A stretch of 64,000 nt of DNA from Oceanobacter sp045430275. GTDB taxonomy: Bacteria; Pseudomonadota; Gammaproteobacteria; Pseudomonadales; Oceanobacteraceae. Numbering within the stretch: position 1 is the first letter of the stretch; each line of letters opens with the position of its first letter. Of the stretch, positions 1-6,595 are shown piece by piece. The stretch is taken from positions 190,370-254,369 of the forward strand of contig JAILXU010000004.1 in NCBI GenBank assembly GCA_045430275.1, read 5' to 3'. A program made the position numbers and the translations under genes. The notes below the pieces were generated by a model, which ran no database searches, had not been told where the DNA came from, and saw only the letters and a program-made list of their open reading frames with translations.

Positions 1-209
1 AAACGGTACAACGCATCTTCCAGCCCCATGCCCACCAGCACACTGCCAATCATGGCGATGCTGCTGACCACTTCGAGCTGGCCAAATTCGGCTTCGGTCA
101 GGCGATGAGCAATGAAAGGCAGCATCAGCAATGAAATGCCCTTCATCAGAGCAATGCTGGCTCCGTAGAGTAAGCCGTGCTTGAGAAGAGAAGGGAGCTT
201 AAACGCCAT
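1..209 (-). CDS. Polysaccharide flippase (Wzx/MOP family), N-terminal part, SypK-like position
   Basis: Only the first 69 or so codons are in the window; the gene continues past the left edge. The N-terminus is amphipathic to hydrophobic, starting MAFKLPSLLKHGLLYGASI, followed by a hydrophobic run, then RLTEAEFGQLEVVSS. This is the typical opening of a Wzx/MOP-type lipid-linked oligosaccharide flippase, where the first helix is followed by a 'xEFGxxxxxxS' segment. Such proteins move lipid-linked repeat units across the inner membrane. A GTGAGGA ribosome-binding sequence lies about 9 nt upstream of the ATG at 209. The start is 12 bp beyond the stop of the tandem glycosyltransferase gene, so the two are co-transcribed. 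In V. fischeri the syp order also places a flippase gene (sypK) after glycosyltransferase genes. The family call is fairly firm; the SypK equivalence is inference from position. Confidence 0.75.
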   Translation of the reverse strand, partial: MAFKLPSLLKHGLLYGASIALMKGISLLMLPFIAHRLTEAEFGQLEVVSSIAMIGSVLVGMGLEDALYR

Positions 210-221
210 AGTCAGACATCC

Positions 222-2609
222 TCACTGATCTGGCTGAAAGAAATGGTGCAATGAATCGGGCTGGTGATCGCTGCGATAAGCCACCGCACGCTGCGCTGCT
301 TCGGTGCCAATGGACTTGATCTGGTCAGGGTCATCATGCAGTGAACCAAGCAGGGTGGCTAGCGCGTTGGTGTCGTTGGGAGGGTATTTCAAACAGTCTC
401 GCTCATGCGTGAGTTGTTTGTCCCAGTAAGCCCCATCAGACGGAATGACAACACAATGCCCCGCCGCCATGGCTTCCAGAATCGACAGTCCAAAAGGTTC
501 TTGATGACTTGTTGACACAAACACATTGCATCCGGCTCGAAGGTCGTCGAGGTTATCCGGTTGTTCAAACCACTCGACGCCGTCAATCGCTACCGGTGCT
601 TCCGATACGCCCAGTTGGGTTTGAGCAGGCCGGATGTAACAAATTCGGGTTTCCGGGCGCTGCGCGGATGGGACCGCTTTCAGAGCCGATAACAAGGTTG
701 GCAAGCCTTTCCATTCCAGTAACGATGCAGCCCACAGCACGCGCGCGGTTTGGTACTGACAGGGAGCAGGCCAACTTTCGTAAGGCAAGGTGTTATGGAA
801 GGGGTGAAACGTTTCGGGCAATTGCTGCGGACGGCCGGGCTGATAGCGATCCAGTGCTGCCAAAAGCGACGGTTTGGTGGTGTCGAGATATTGCACCTGA
901 TCCGCCTGGTTCAGGCATCGCCCAATGGTACGTGAGGTGGCGACCGGGCCGTGAACCATTTGCAGGATTCGATAGCACAACACCGAGCGGGCAAAGTACA
1001 GCCCCAGATCAACGCCGGGGCCAGAAGCCCCAATCGCGATGTCTATTTTACCCAGTCGCAATCGGGCCAGCAGTACTTGTAAGGCGATCAATCCGTTCAG
1101 GGCAAAAAAAGGCAACCCCTGCTGTTGTTTGGCCAACCAATTGGGCAGATATAACCGTAAATGCTTGCCGTTCAATCTGGGCCATGAATGCGAGTCTGCA
1201 CTGAGTACGGCAATGTCGAATGGTGTTGAGCCGGTCTGATTGATCAGGGGGCGCAGCAGGTTCTCCGTGGCAATCTTGGAACCGCCGGTAAAAGCGGTTG
1301 GATCAAGTACCAGAATACGTTGTGTGGTGTCTGTGCAAGAGCCAGAAAGTCGGCGCTTGAGTGAACAGAGCTTGTTCATGACGCTCTTGAACAGGGTTTT
1401 GGTCAGAGCACGAGCGGCGGTTCCGAAACGCCAGGGCATGGCGGCAGGTTGTTCCAGTTGGTGCTGATACAGTTGCTCGAAACAGCGCACATTCTGCTGG
1501 ATGGTGAAGTGCTCAAGTATCCGCTGGCGACCTGCTTGTCCCATGTGTTGACGTTGAATCGGGTGGTGTTTCAGGGTTTGTATTGCGTTTGCCAGCGCGT
1601 TGGCATCGTTCGGTGTGACCAGTAATCCGGTGGTTTGGTGGTGAATCACTGACGAGATGCCTCCAACATCCGGGGCAATGACGGCCAACTCGCACAAGCT
1701 GGCTTCAGCCAGCGCCAACCCGAAGACCTCTTCTCGAGCACCCGTGACGTATAAATCGGCACCACCACGCAGCCAGCCGGTGACATGGCTTTTCTCGCCC
1801 AGAAAATGAACCCGATCCTGTAACTTCAGTTGATGAGCCTGATCATTCAAGGCGGTTGCAGAATCTCCGTCACCGATGACGACCAGATGCATGTCCGGTT
1901 CGGATGCGTGCAGTTGAGACAGGGCATCAATCAGCAGATCCACGCCCTTGCGGTGAATCAGGGAGCCTGTGGTGATCAGCACAAAGGCGGAATCGTCCAG
2001 TTGCAGTGTTTTGCGAATGTTGTGCTCTGGCACTGCATCCAGTGCTTCGGTGTCCAGACCGTTGGGAATGACATCAACGTTTTGGGCTGGTACACCATCG
2101 TCCAGCAGTTGTTGCACTACGGGCTGGCTGACGCCGACTGCCACTGGCAGGTGGTGCAAACCGAGCGTCAGGCGATCACGTGCAGGGTAGCGAGCGTGTA
2201 AATGCGCGACCAAAGGCACCCGATGCTGTCGGGCTGCATGATTGAGCCACTGACAGGGGGCGGCACTGTTGGCATGAATCAGGCGAATATCATGTTGCTG
2301 AATGAGTTGCCCGGTTTCCTGGATCAGATGTCGCCAACCCTGAAGGCTGAAGCGAGGTGCTTTCCAGCCCAGTAACAATGGAAAGGACGACCGGTGAACC
2401 GGCACCTGAAGCGCTGTTACGGCTTCGGCAAACGTCTGGCTGTTGCACCAGACAATGGGTGTAAATCGCATGCGATCCAGATGTGTTATCAAATCCAGCA
2501 AACAGCGTTCGCTGCCTCGTAGCCACTCGTCACCATAATGGACAAACAGAATGGGTACTGGGGCTGAGGCTGGTGCGTCGGATGGAAAAGTCGGGGAGGT
2601 GTTATTCAC
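222..2609 (-). CDS. Tandem (fused) GT-B glycosyltransferase, 795 aa
   Basis: The protein contains two consecutive glycosyltransferase family 4-like units. Unit 1 (about residues 15-390) opens with a GSERCLLDL segment equivalent to the GGxE loop and carries the nucleotide-sugar binding signature EEVFGLALAEAS near residue 290. Unit 2 (about residues 430-795) opens with LVLDPTAFTGGSKIA and carries the same signature as QEPFGLSILEAMAAG near residue 700. Both keep the E-x(7)-E pattern, so both may be active on lipid-linked precursors at the cytoplasmic face of the inner membrane. The start is GTG at 2609 with GAGG about 7 nt upstream. It follows the previous glycosyltransferase by 8 bp and precedes the flippase by 12 bp, so it is part of one operon. 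Donor and acceptor sugars cannot be told. The double-domain length, about twice a normal GT4 enzyme, suggests fusion of two adjacent genes. Confidence 0.85.
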   Translation of the reverse strand: MNNTSPTFPSDAPASAPVPILFVHYGDEWLRGSERCLLDLITHLDRMRFTPIVWCNSQTFAEAVTALQVPVHRSSFPLLLGWKAPRFSLQGWRHLIQETGQLIQQHDIRLIHANSAAPCQWLNHAARQHRVPLVAHLHARYPARDRLTLGLHHLPVAVGVSQPVVQQLLDDGVPAQNVDVIPNGLDTEALDAVPEHNIRKTLQLDDSAFVLITTGSLIHRKGVDLLIDALSQLHASEPDMHLVVIGDGDSATALNDQAHQLKLQDRVHFLGEKSHVTGWLRGGADLYVTGAREEVFGLALAEASLCELAVIAPDVGGISSVIHHQTTGLLVTPNDANALANAIQTLKHHPIQRQHMGQAGRQRILEHFTIQQNVRCFEQLYQHQLEQPAAMPWRFGTAARALTKTLFKSVMNKLCSLKRRLSGSCTDTTQRILVLDPTAFTGGSKIATENLLRPLINQTGSTPFDIAVLSADSHSWPRLNGKHLRLYLPNWLAKQQQGLPFFALNGLIALQVLLARLRLGKIDIAIGASGPGVDLGLYFARSVLCYRILQMVHGPVATSRTIGRCLNQADQVQYLDTTKPSLLAALDRYQPGRPQQLPETFHPFHNTLPYESWPAPCQYQTARVLWAASLLEWKGLPTLLSALKAVPSAQRPETRICYIRPAQTQLGVSEAPVAIDGVEWFEQPDNLDDLRAGCNVFVSTSHQEPFGLSILEAMAAGHCVVIPSDGAYWDKQLTHERDCLKYPPNDTNALATLLGSLHDDPDQIKSIGTEAAQRAVAYRSDHQPDSLHHFFQPDQ

Positions 2610-2617
2610 AGCAAACC

Positions 2618-3712
2618 TCAGGCGTCATCACAGGAAGAAGAGAGAGCGGATGTCTGATTGTCCCGATAAAGATCGGGAGCAATGGTTTGATAGGCCTGCA
2701 CAAATTCCGGAATGATTGCTGTGGCCGAGAAACGCGTCTGGATGGTGTCTCTGGCGGCCAGTCTGACGGTCTGTTTGTCGGGTTCCGGAAGAGAAAGCCA
2801 CTGCTGGATGGCTGCTGTGAAGGCATCGCTATCCGCAGCGGGCACCAGCCAGCCATTTTTGCCGTGCTGAATGACCGAGGGCAAGGCTCCTACGTTACTT
2901 GCAACAACGGGGATTCCTCGGGCCATGGCCTCCAGTACGGCCATGGGCAATCCTTCAAAGCGAGATGGCATGATCAATAACCCCACCTGTTCCCAGACCG
3001 TCGACATATCAGTCTGCATACCGTGCAGATGTGCATTGTCCGGGGCAGTAGCGTGCAATTCCTGATACATATCGCCGCCGCCGTACATATGAAAGGGTTG
3101 TGCTGTCAGCCGCTGGGCCAGCTCCAGAAACACATCAGGCCCTTTCTCATGGCTAAGGCGACCAACAAACGCCAGTTGCTGGCCATTGGACAGGTGAGTG
3201 CTGTCCATATCGACGAAATTGTCCATGACCCTTGAGGATACAGGCAGGCGTGACTGGATCTGGGGACTAACCGCAAAACGTAGCTGAGCCAGCGGGGCGG
3301 TGTAGCGATCAATAAAATCATAGGAACGCACAATGCCCGCAGGCACTTCACCCGCATGCCAGGTACTGGCAACTGGAATGCCCATCAAGCGGCTTGTAAA
3401 ACGGCCAATCAACCCCGCTTTGTAGCCATGAGTGTGTAACAGCGTTGGAGGCTGGTTGTTTCGAATCAGTCGGTACAGGCTCAGAAAATGCCCATCCAGA
3501 ATACGAACGGTTAGCCGCTCGGTGCCTGATGTTTCGACCAGTTGATGAAATAGTGAAGGGATCGGGCTATCAGGGTAGGCCTGATAAAGTATCAGGGTGA
3601 CGTCAACGCCGTAACTCGCCAGCCCCTGAGACAGTTGCATGACATGTGTCTCAATGCCTCCCACACTGCTGCTGTCCAGAAATAACCAGACTCCAGATTG
3701 TATTGACGTCAT
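2618..3712 (-). CDS. Glycosyltransferase family 4 protein
   Basis: This is a 364-aa GT-B fold glycosyltransferase. The N-terminal domain carries the glycine-rich acceptor loop SSVGGIETHVMQLS (residues 15-28) and the C-terminal domain the family 4 signature PSRFEGLPMAVLEAMARGIPVVAS, with the two conserved glutamates. It is predicted to transfer a sugar from a nucleotide donor to a growing lipid-linked repeat unit at the cytoplasmic membrane. The ATG at 3712 has AAGGA about 7 nt upstream. It is the first gene of a leftward operon (this gene, tandem glycosyltransferase, flippase). In a syp-like layout it takes the place of sypH or sypI, but glycosyltransferase orthology cannot be settled by eye. 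Its upstream leader contains a perfect 9-bp inverted repeat (3749-3773). Confidence 0.9.
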   Translation of the reverse strand: MTSIQSGVWLFLDSSSVGGIETHVMQLSQGLASYGVDVTLILYQAYPDSPIPSLFHQLVETSGTERLTVRILDGHFLSLYRLIRNNQPPTLLHTHGYKAGLIGRFTSRLMGIPVASTWHAGEVPAGIVRSYDFIDRYTAPLAQLRFAVSPQIQSRLPVSSRVMDNFVDMDSTHLSNGQQLAFVGRLSHEKGPDVFLELAQRLTAQPFHMYGGGDMYQELHATAPDNAHLHGMQTDMSTVWEQVGLLIMPSRFEGLPMAVLEAMARGIPVVASNVGALPSVIQHGKNGWLVPAADSDAFTAAIQQWLSLPEPDKQTVRLAARDTIQTRFSATAIIPEFVQAYQTIAPDLYRDNQTSALSSSCDDA

Positions 3713-3748
3713 TGCATTTCCTTTTGAAGGCGAGTCTCACAGAACAAG

Positions 3749-3773
3749 GGCTTAAATGTACGATATTTAAGCC
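3749..3773. promoter_or_regulatory. Perfect inverted repeat in the leader of the glycosyltransferase operon
   Basis: GGCTTAAAT (3749-3757) and ATTTAAGCC (3765-3773) are exact reverse complements separated by 7 bp. The element starts 36 bp upstream of the glycosyltransferase start at 3712. It could be an operator or an RNA hairpin in the 5' leader. It has no T-run on either side, so it is not an obvious terminator. Confidence 0.45.
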
Positions 3774-3883
3774 AGAGATCGTATTTCCTATTCGTCATCA
3801 TAGGTTGAAAAATGATACTTTTCTGTTTGGTTTTTGTAGGTGCAAACGGACTGAATGACCTCACTTCCTTTTTAACCTGAAAT

Positions 3884-3899
3884 GGGCACGGTGTTTGCT
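3884..3899 (+). promoter_or_regulatory. sigma54 (-24/-12) promoter for the epimerase gene
   Basis: The sequence GGGCACGGTGTTTGCT matches the consensus TGGCACG-N4-TTGCW at 11 of the 12 specified positions. The invariant GG (3885-3886) and GC (3897-3898) are exactly 10 nt apart. Transcription would start near 3910, about 175 nt before the epimerase ATG. The neighbouring syp-like locus encodes a sigma54 activator, which makes the site credible. Confidence 0.75.
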
Positions 3900-3915
3900 G
3901 ATCCGTATCAGCAAA
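3894..3915. promoter_or_regulatory. Perfect dyad overlapping the -12 element
   Basis: TTTGCTGAT (3894-3902) and ATCAGCAAA (3907-3915) are exact reverse complements with a 4-bp spacer. The left arm contains the -12 TTGCT of the sigma54 promoter, and the right arm covers the predicted transcription start. Occupancy by a repressor here would block the promoter; alternatively the right half may simply be fortuitous. Confidence 0.5.
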
Positions 3916-4085
3916 TAAAGATCGAATGTTCAGAACGTTAATGATCCTGATGCTTGTCAATTTGTCCTACAATTTGGGTTGTGCGACACGAGTAAAGGCG
4001 CTTTCTTATTTTGGGGTGAATGATAAAGTGGCTTACCTGTCATTAAAGGCAACTGGTTTACTTTTACGTCAAGAGGATTGCGAGA

Positions 4086-5006
4086 ATGTCCAGCTTTTTG
4101 GTAACGGGCGGATGTGGTTTTATCGGCTCACACCTTACCGATCAACTATTGGCGGGAGGTCATCGTGTTCGGATTCTGGATGATCTGTCCACAGGGAAGC
4201 GCAGCAATGTGTCAGAAGCGTGCGAAATCATCGTGGGAGATGTCAGTGATGAGAGCACGGTCAAACAATGCATGGAGGGAATGGATGGTTGTTTTCATCT
4301 GGCCGCCATCGCTTCGGTGCAGCGCTCTAATGAAGAGTGGGTTCGCACGCATCAGGTCAACCTGACCGGTTCAGTCAATGTGTTTGAAGCCGCAAGAGAA
4401 GGAAAGTTACCCGTCGTGTACGCTTCGTCGGCGGCCGTTTATGGTGATAATCCGAATATGCCTCTGGTGGAGGAAGCCGACCGTTTGTTGATGACGGCTT
4501 ATGGTGCGGATAAATTCGGTTCTGAGTTGCATGGTCGGGTTGCCTCCATAACGCATGGCATTCCAACGGTCGGGCTGCGTTTTTTCAATGTCTATGGGCC
4601 GCGACAAGATCCTTCATCACCCTATTCGGGTGTGATTTCCATTTTTATGGATCGCATTATGTCTGATCAGCCCCTTTCCATCTTTGGTGATGGTTTGCAG
4701 ACCCGTGATTTTGTTTACGTGGCGGATGTGGTTCGTTTCTTGATGGCGTCCATGGAACAGGCATCGGAGACACCCAAAGTCTTTAATGTGTGTACCGGCA
4801 CGTCGGTAACGATCAATGAACTGGCGGACACGCTGATCGATATTACGGGGAATGCTGTAGAAATATCGCACCTGGAAGCGCGTAAGGGCGATATTCGTAT
4901 TTCTCTGGGCAACCCGGAGAAAGCGGCAGCTGATCTGGGAGTTCGTTCTGAGAATAGCCTGCGTCAAGGGCTTGGAAAGCTGGTGGATTCTGTACGCAGT
5001 GTGTAA
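4086..5006 (+). CDS. NAD-dependent epimerase/dehydratase (UDP-sugar 4-epimerase type)
   Basis: This 306-aa extended short-chain dehydrogenase probably converts a UDP-hexose or UDP-N-acetylhexosamine to its 4-epimer in the cytoplasm, supplying a precursor for the polysaccharide. The NAD-binding glycine motif GGCGFIG spans residues 8-14. The catalytic pair is Y139-x-x-x-K143 (YGADK), with serines 115-116 upstream, and the substrate-binding segment is RFFNVYGPRQDP. The ATG at 4086 has AAGAGGA 8 nt upstream. It is the only gene on the plus strand inside the syp-like locus, wedged between the regulator genes and the glycosyltransferase operon, and it has its own sigma54-type promoter. Which sugar is epimerised (Glc/Gal or GlcNAc/GalNAc) cannot be read by eye. 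Confidence 0.85.
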   Translation: MSSFLVTGGCGFIGSHLTDQLLAGGHRVRILDDLSTGKRSNVSEACEIIVGDVSDESTVKQCMEGMDGCFHLAAIASVQRSNEEWVRTHQVNLTGSVNVFEAAREGKLPVVYASSAAVYGDNPNMPLVEEADRLLMTAYGADKFGSELHGRVASITHGIPTVGLRFFNVYGPRQDPSSPYSGVISIFMDRIMSDQPLSIFGDGLQTRDFVYVADVVRFLMASMEQASETPKVFNVCTGTSVTINELADTLIDITGNAVEISHLEARKGDIRISLGNPEKAAADLGVRSENSLRQGLGKLVDSVRSV

Positions 5007-5018
5007 ATGTGTAGTGAA

Positions 5019-5038
5019 GGGCTGACGATTGTCAGCCC
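5019..5038. terminator. Hairpin between convergent epimerase and sypG-like genes
   Basis: GGGCTGAC (5019-5026) pairs exactly with GTCAGCCC (5031-5038) across a 4-nt loop. It lies 12 bp after the epimerase stop and before the end of the convergent regulator gene. The following TGTTTGTG is a weak U-tract, so termination efficiency is uncertain. Confidence 0.5.
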
Positions 5039-5087
5039 TGTTTGTGTCGCTACCAAACAGTTTCTGTCATTCAGTGTTTTTTGAAAA

Positions 5088-6488
5088 TCAGGCCACTTCC
5101 CAGGCCTGACGTTTTCGATAAATCGTGGAAGGACTGACTTCCAGCAATGAAGCAGCCTTGGGGATGTTGCCATCACAGACTTCAATCGCTTGTTCAATCG
5201 CTTCCCGCTCTATTTCTGCCAAAGGACGTACGCTGACTTTACCCTGCTTCGGAGTGGGTTCCGGTTGTGAGGAAATCATCGGGCGACTGGCCAGCGGAGT
5301 GCTTGAATGAATCGTGCTGTCCAGCGGTGGGGGCAGGTGCTCTTCTGAAACCCGTTCACCATCGTGCAATACCACAATATTGCGAATGATATTTTGCAAT
5401 TGACGCACGTTACCTGGCCAGCGATACGCTTTGATAAGCTGAATAACCGGTGCACTGAAACCTTCGAATGATTTGTTTTCTTCCTGGGCATATTGCGTCA
5501 GGAAATGCAGCCCAATGGCGATGATATCGTCATTGCGATTACGCAACGGCGGCAAATGAACCGGAATGACGTGCAGGCGGTAGTAAAGGTCTTCCCGGAA
5601 ACGACCGGCTTCTACTTCTTTGAGTGGGTCCTTGTTGGTTGCGCAGATAAAGCGAATATCAACATCAACCTCTTTGCTGCCACCCACTTTCTGAAACCGG
5701 CCTGTCTGAATAAATCGCAGCAGTTTGGTCTGCAAATCCAGATCCATTTCACAGATTTCGTCAAGAAACAGGGTGCCACCATCTGCTTGCAGAGCCGCAC
5801 CTTTTCGGTCTGTCGCTGCGCCAGTGAACGCGCCTTTTACATGGCCGAAAATTTCACTTTCCATCAGGTCTCGGGGAATGGCACCACAGTTCAGGGCAAC
5901 AAACGGCTTGTCAGTACGCTGGCTCTGTTGATGGATGGCTTCGGCACAGACTTCCTTGCCAGTGCCGCTTTCACCGGTGATAAAGACGGTTGCTTTGCTG
6001 GTGGCTGCAGAATCAATGATGCGATACACCGCTTGCATGGGCAGGCTGGAGCCAATGAAGCCGTGGTAATGATCACGCTCGAAAGTCGTGCGAATGTCTT
6101 CGACCAGATGCTTTAAACGTGTGCGTTCCAGCAGGTTATGCACGCTGGTACGCAAACGGCTGGCCGTGATGGGCTTTTCCAGAAAATCATCGGCACCGAT
6201 GCGCATGACATCAACGGCAATATCGACCGAACCATGGGCGGTAACGATGATGACTGAAAGGGGAAAACCTTCGTCTCGAATCCACTGCAAGATATCCTGA
6301 CCATTCATGTCAGGCAGTTTCAAATCCAGAAGCACAAGTTGAGGTGTGTTGTGCTGAATGGCTTCCATGGCATCCTTGCCGGATTCAACCAATGTAAGTT
6401 CAATTGGCTCATTTTTCAGGTATTGACTGTAAAGATTGGCCAAGGGTTTGGAATCTTCAACAATCAATACATGGGGTGTGTCCCGCAT
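5088..6488 (-). CDS. sypG: sigma54-dependent response regulator, SypG/LuxO type
   Basis: The 466-aa NtrC-family activator has a receiver domain (residues 5-120, phospho-acceptor D55 in LLDLKLPD), a AAA+ domain and a C-terminal Fis-type helix-turn-helix (about 440-463, ending SPSTIYRKRQAW). The AAA+ domain has Walker A GESGTGKE at 172-179, the sigma54-contacting loop GAFTGA at 219-224 and Walker B GGTLFLDE at 237-244. Several stretches, such as GFIGSS-MQAVYRIIDSAA and DLDLQTKLLRFIQTG, read like Vibrio LuxO, to which V. fischeri SypG is closely related. The gene follows the hybrid kinase with HPt (SypF-like) by 107 bp on the same strand, exactly the sypF-sypG order. It is expected to receive phosphate from that kinase and to activate the sigma54 promoters of the polysaccharide genes. 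No Qrr small RNA was found next to it, which favours SypG over LuxO. Confidence 0.9.
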   Translation of the reverse strand: MRDTPHVLIVEDSKPLANLYSQYLKNEPIELTLVESGKDAMEAIQHNTPQLVLLDLKLPDMNGQDILQWIRDEGFPLSVIIVTAHGSVDIAVDVMRIGADDFLEKPITASRLRTSVHNLLERTRLKHLVEDIRTTFERDHYHGFIGSSLPMQAVYRIIDSAATSKATVFITGESGTGKEVCAEAIHQQSQRTDKPFVALNCGAIPRDLMESEIFGHVKGAFTGAATDRKGAALQADGGTLFLDEICEMDLDLQTKLLRFIQTGRFQKVGGSKEVDVDIRFICATNKDPLKEVEAGRFREDLYYRLHVIPVHLPPLRNRNDDIIAIGLHFLTQYAQEENKSFEGFSAPVIQLIKAYRWPGNVRQLQNIIRNIVVLHDGERVSEEHLPPPLDSTIHSSTPLASRPMISSQPEPTPKQGKVSVRPLAEIEREAIEQAIEVCDGNIPKAASLLEVSPSTIYRKRQAWEVA

Positions 6489-6520
6489 CGGTAGCTAGCT
6501 CCTGGGTTCCTTCGGATTCG

Positions 6521-6550
6521 ATCATACTGACAAGCTTGTGAGTGTATGAT
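6521..6550. repeat. Imperfect palindrome between sypF-like and sypG-like genes
   Basis: ATCATAC (6521-6527) and GTATGAT (6544-6550) are exact reverse complements around a central CAAGCTTG palindrome (6531-6538). It lies 33 bp upstream of the sypG-like start. It could be an intercistronic mRNA hairpin that sets the kinase-to-regulator ratio, or an operator. No T-run follows, so it is not a clear terminator. Confidence 0.4.
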
Positions 6551-6595
6551 GCTACGCGGCGGGCGGTTCGGCAATCTCAAAAACAGACTTGCGGG

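Larger units (their letters stand above)
3713..4085. other. Divergent intergenic control region between glycosyltransferase operon and epimerase
   Basis: These 373 bp contain no convincing gene and are A+T-rich compared with the flanks. They hold a perfect inverted repeat in the leader of the leftward operon (3749-3773), a sigma54-type promoter reading rightward (3884-3899) and a perfect dyad covering its -12 region (3894-3915). No sigma54 element was found reading leftward, so the glycosyltransferase operon must use another promoter type or read-through. The epimerase ribosome-binding site is AAGAGGA at 4071-4077. Confidence 0.6.

Noticed and set aside
3954..3973. TTGTCA and TACAAT as a sigma70 promoter for the epimerase
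   Set aside because: The spacer is only 8 bp, far too short.
5088..6488. Annotating the sigma54 regulator as LuxO (quorum sensing)
   Set aside because: The sequence is LuxO-like, but SypG is too, no Qrr-type RNA lies beside it, and the gene order matches sypF-sypG.
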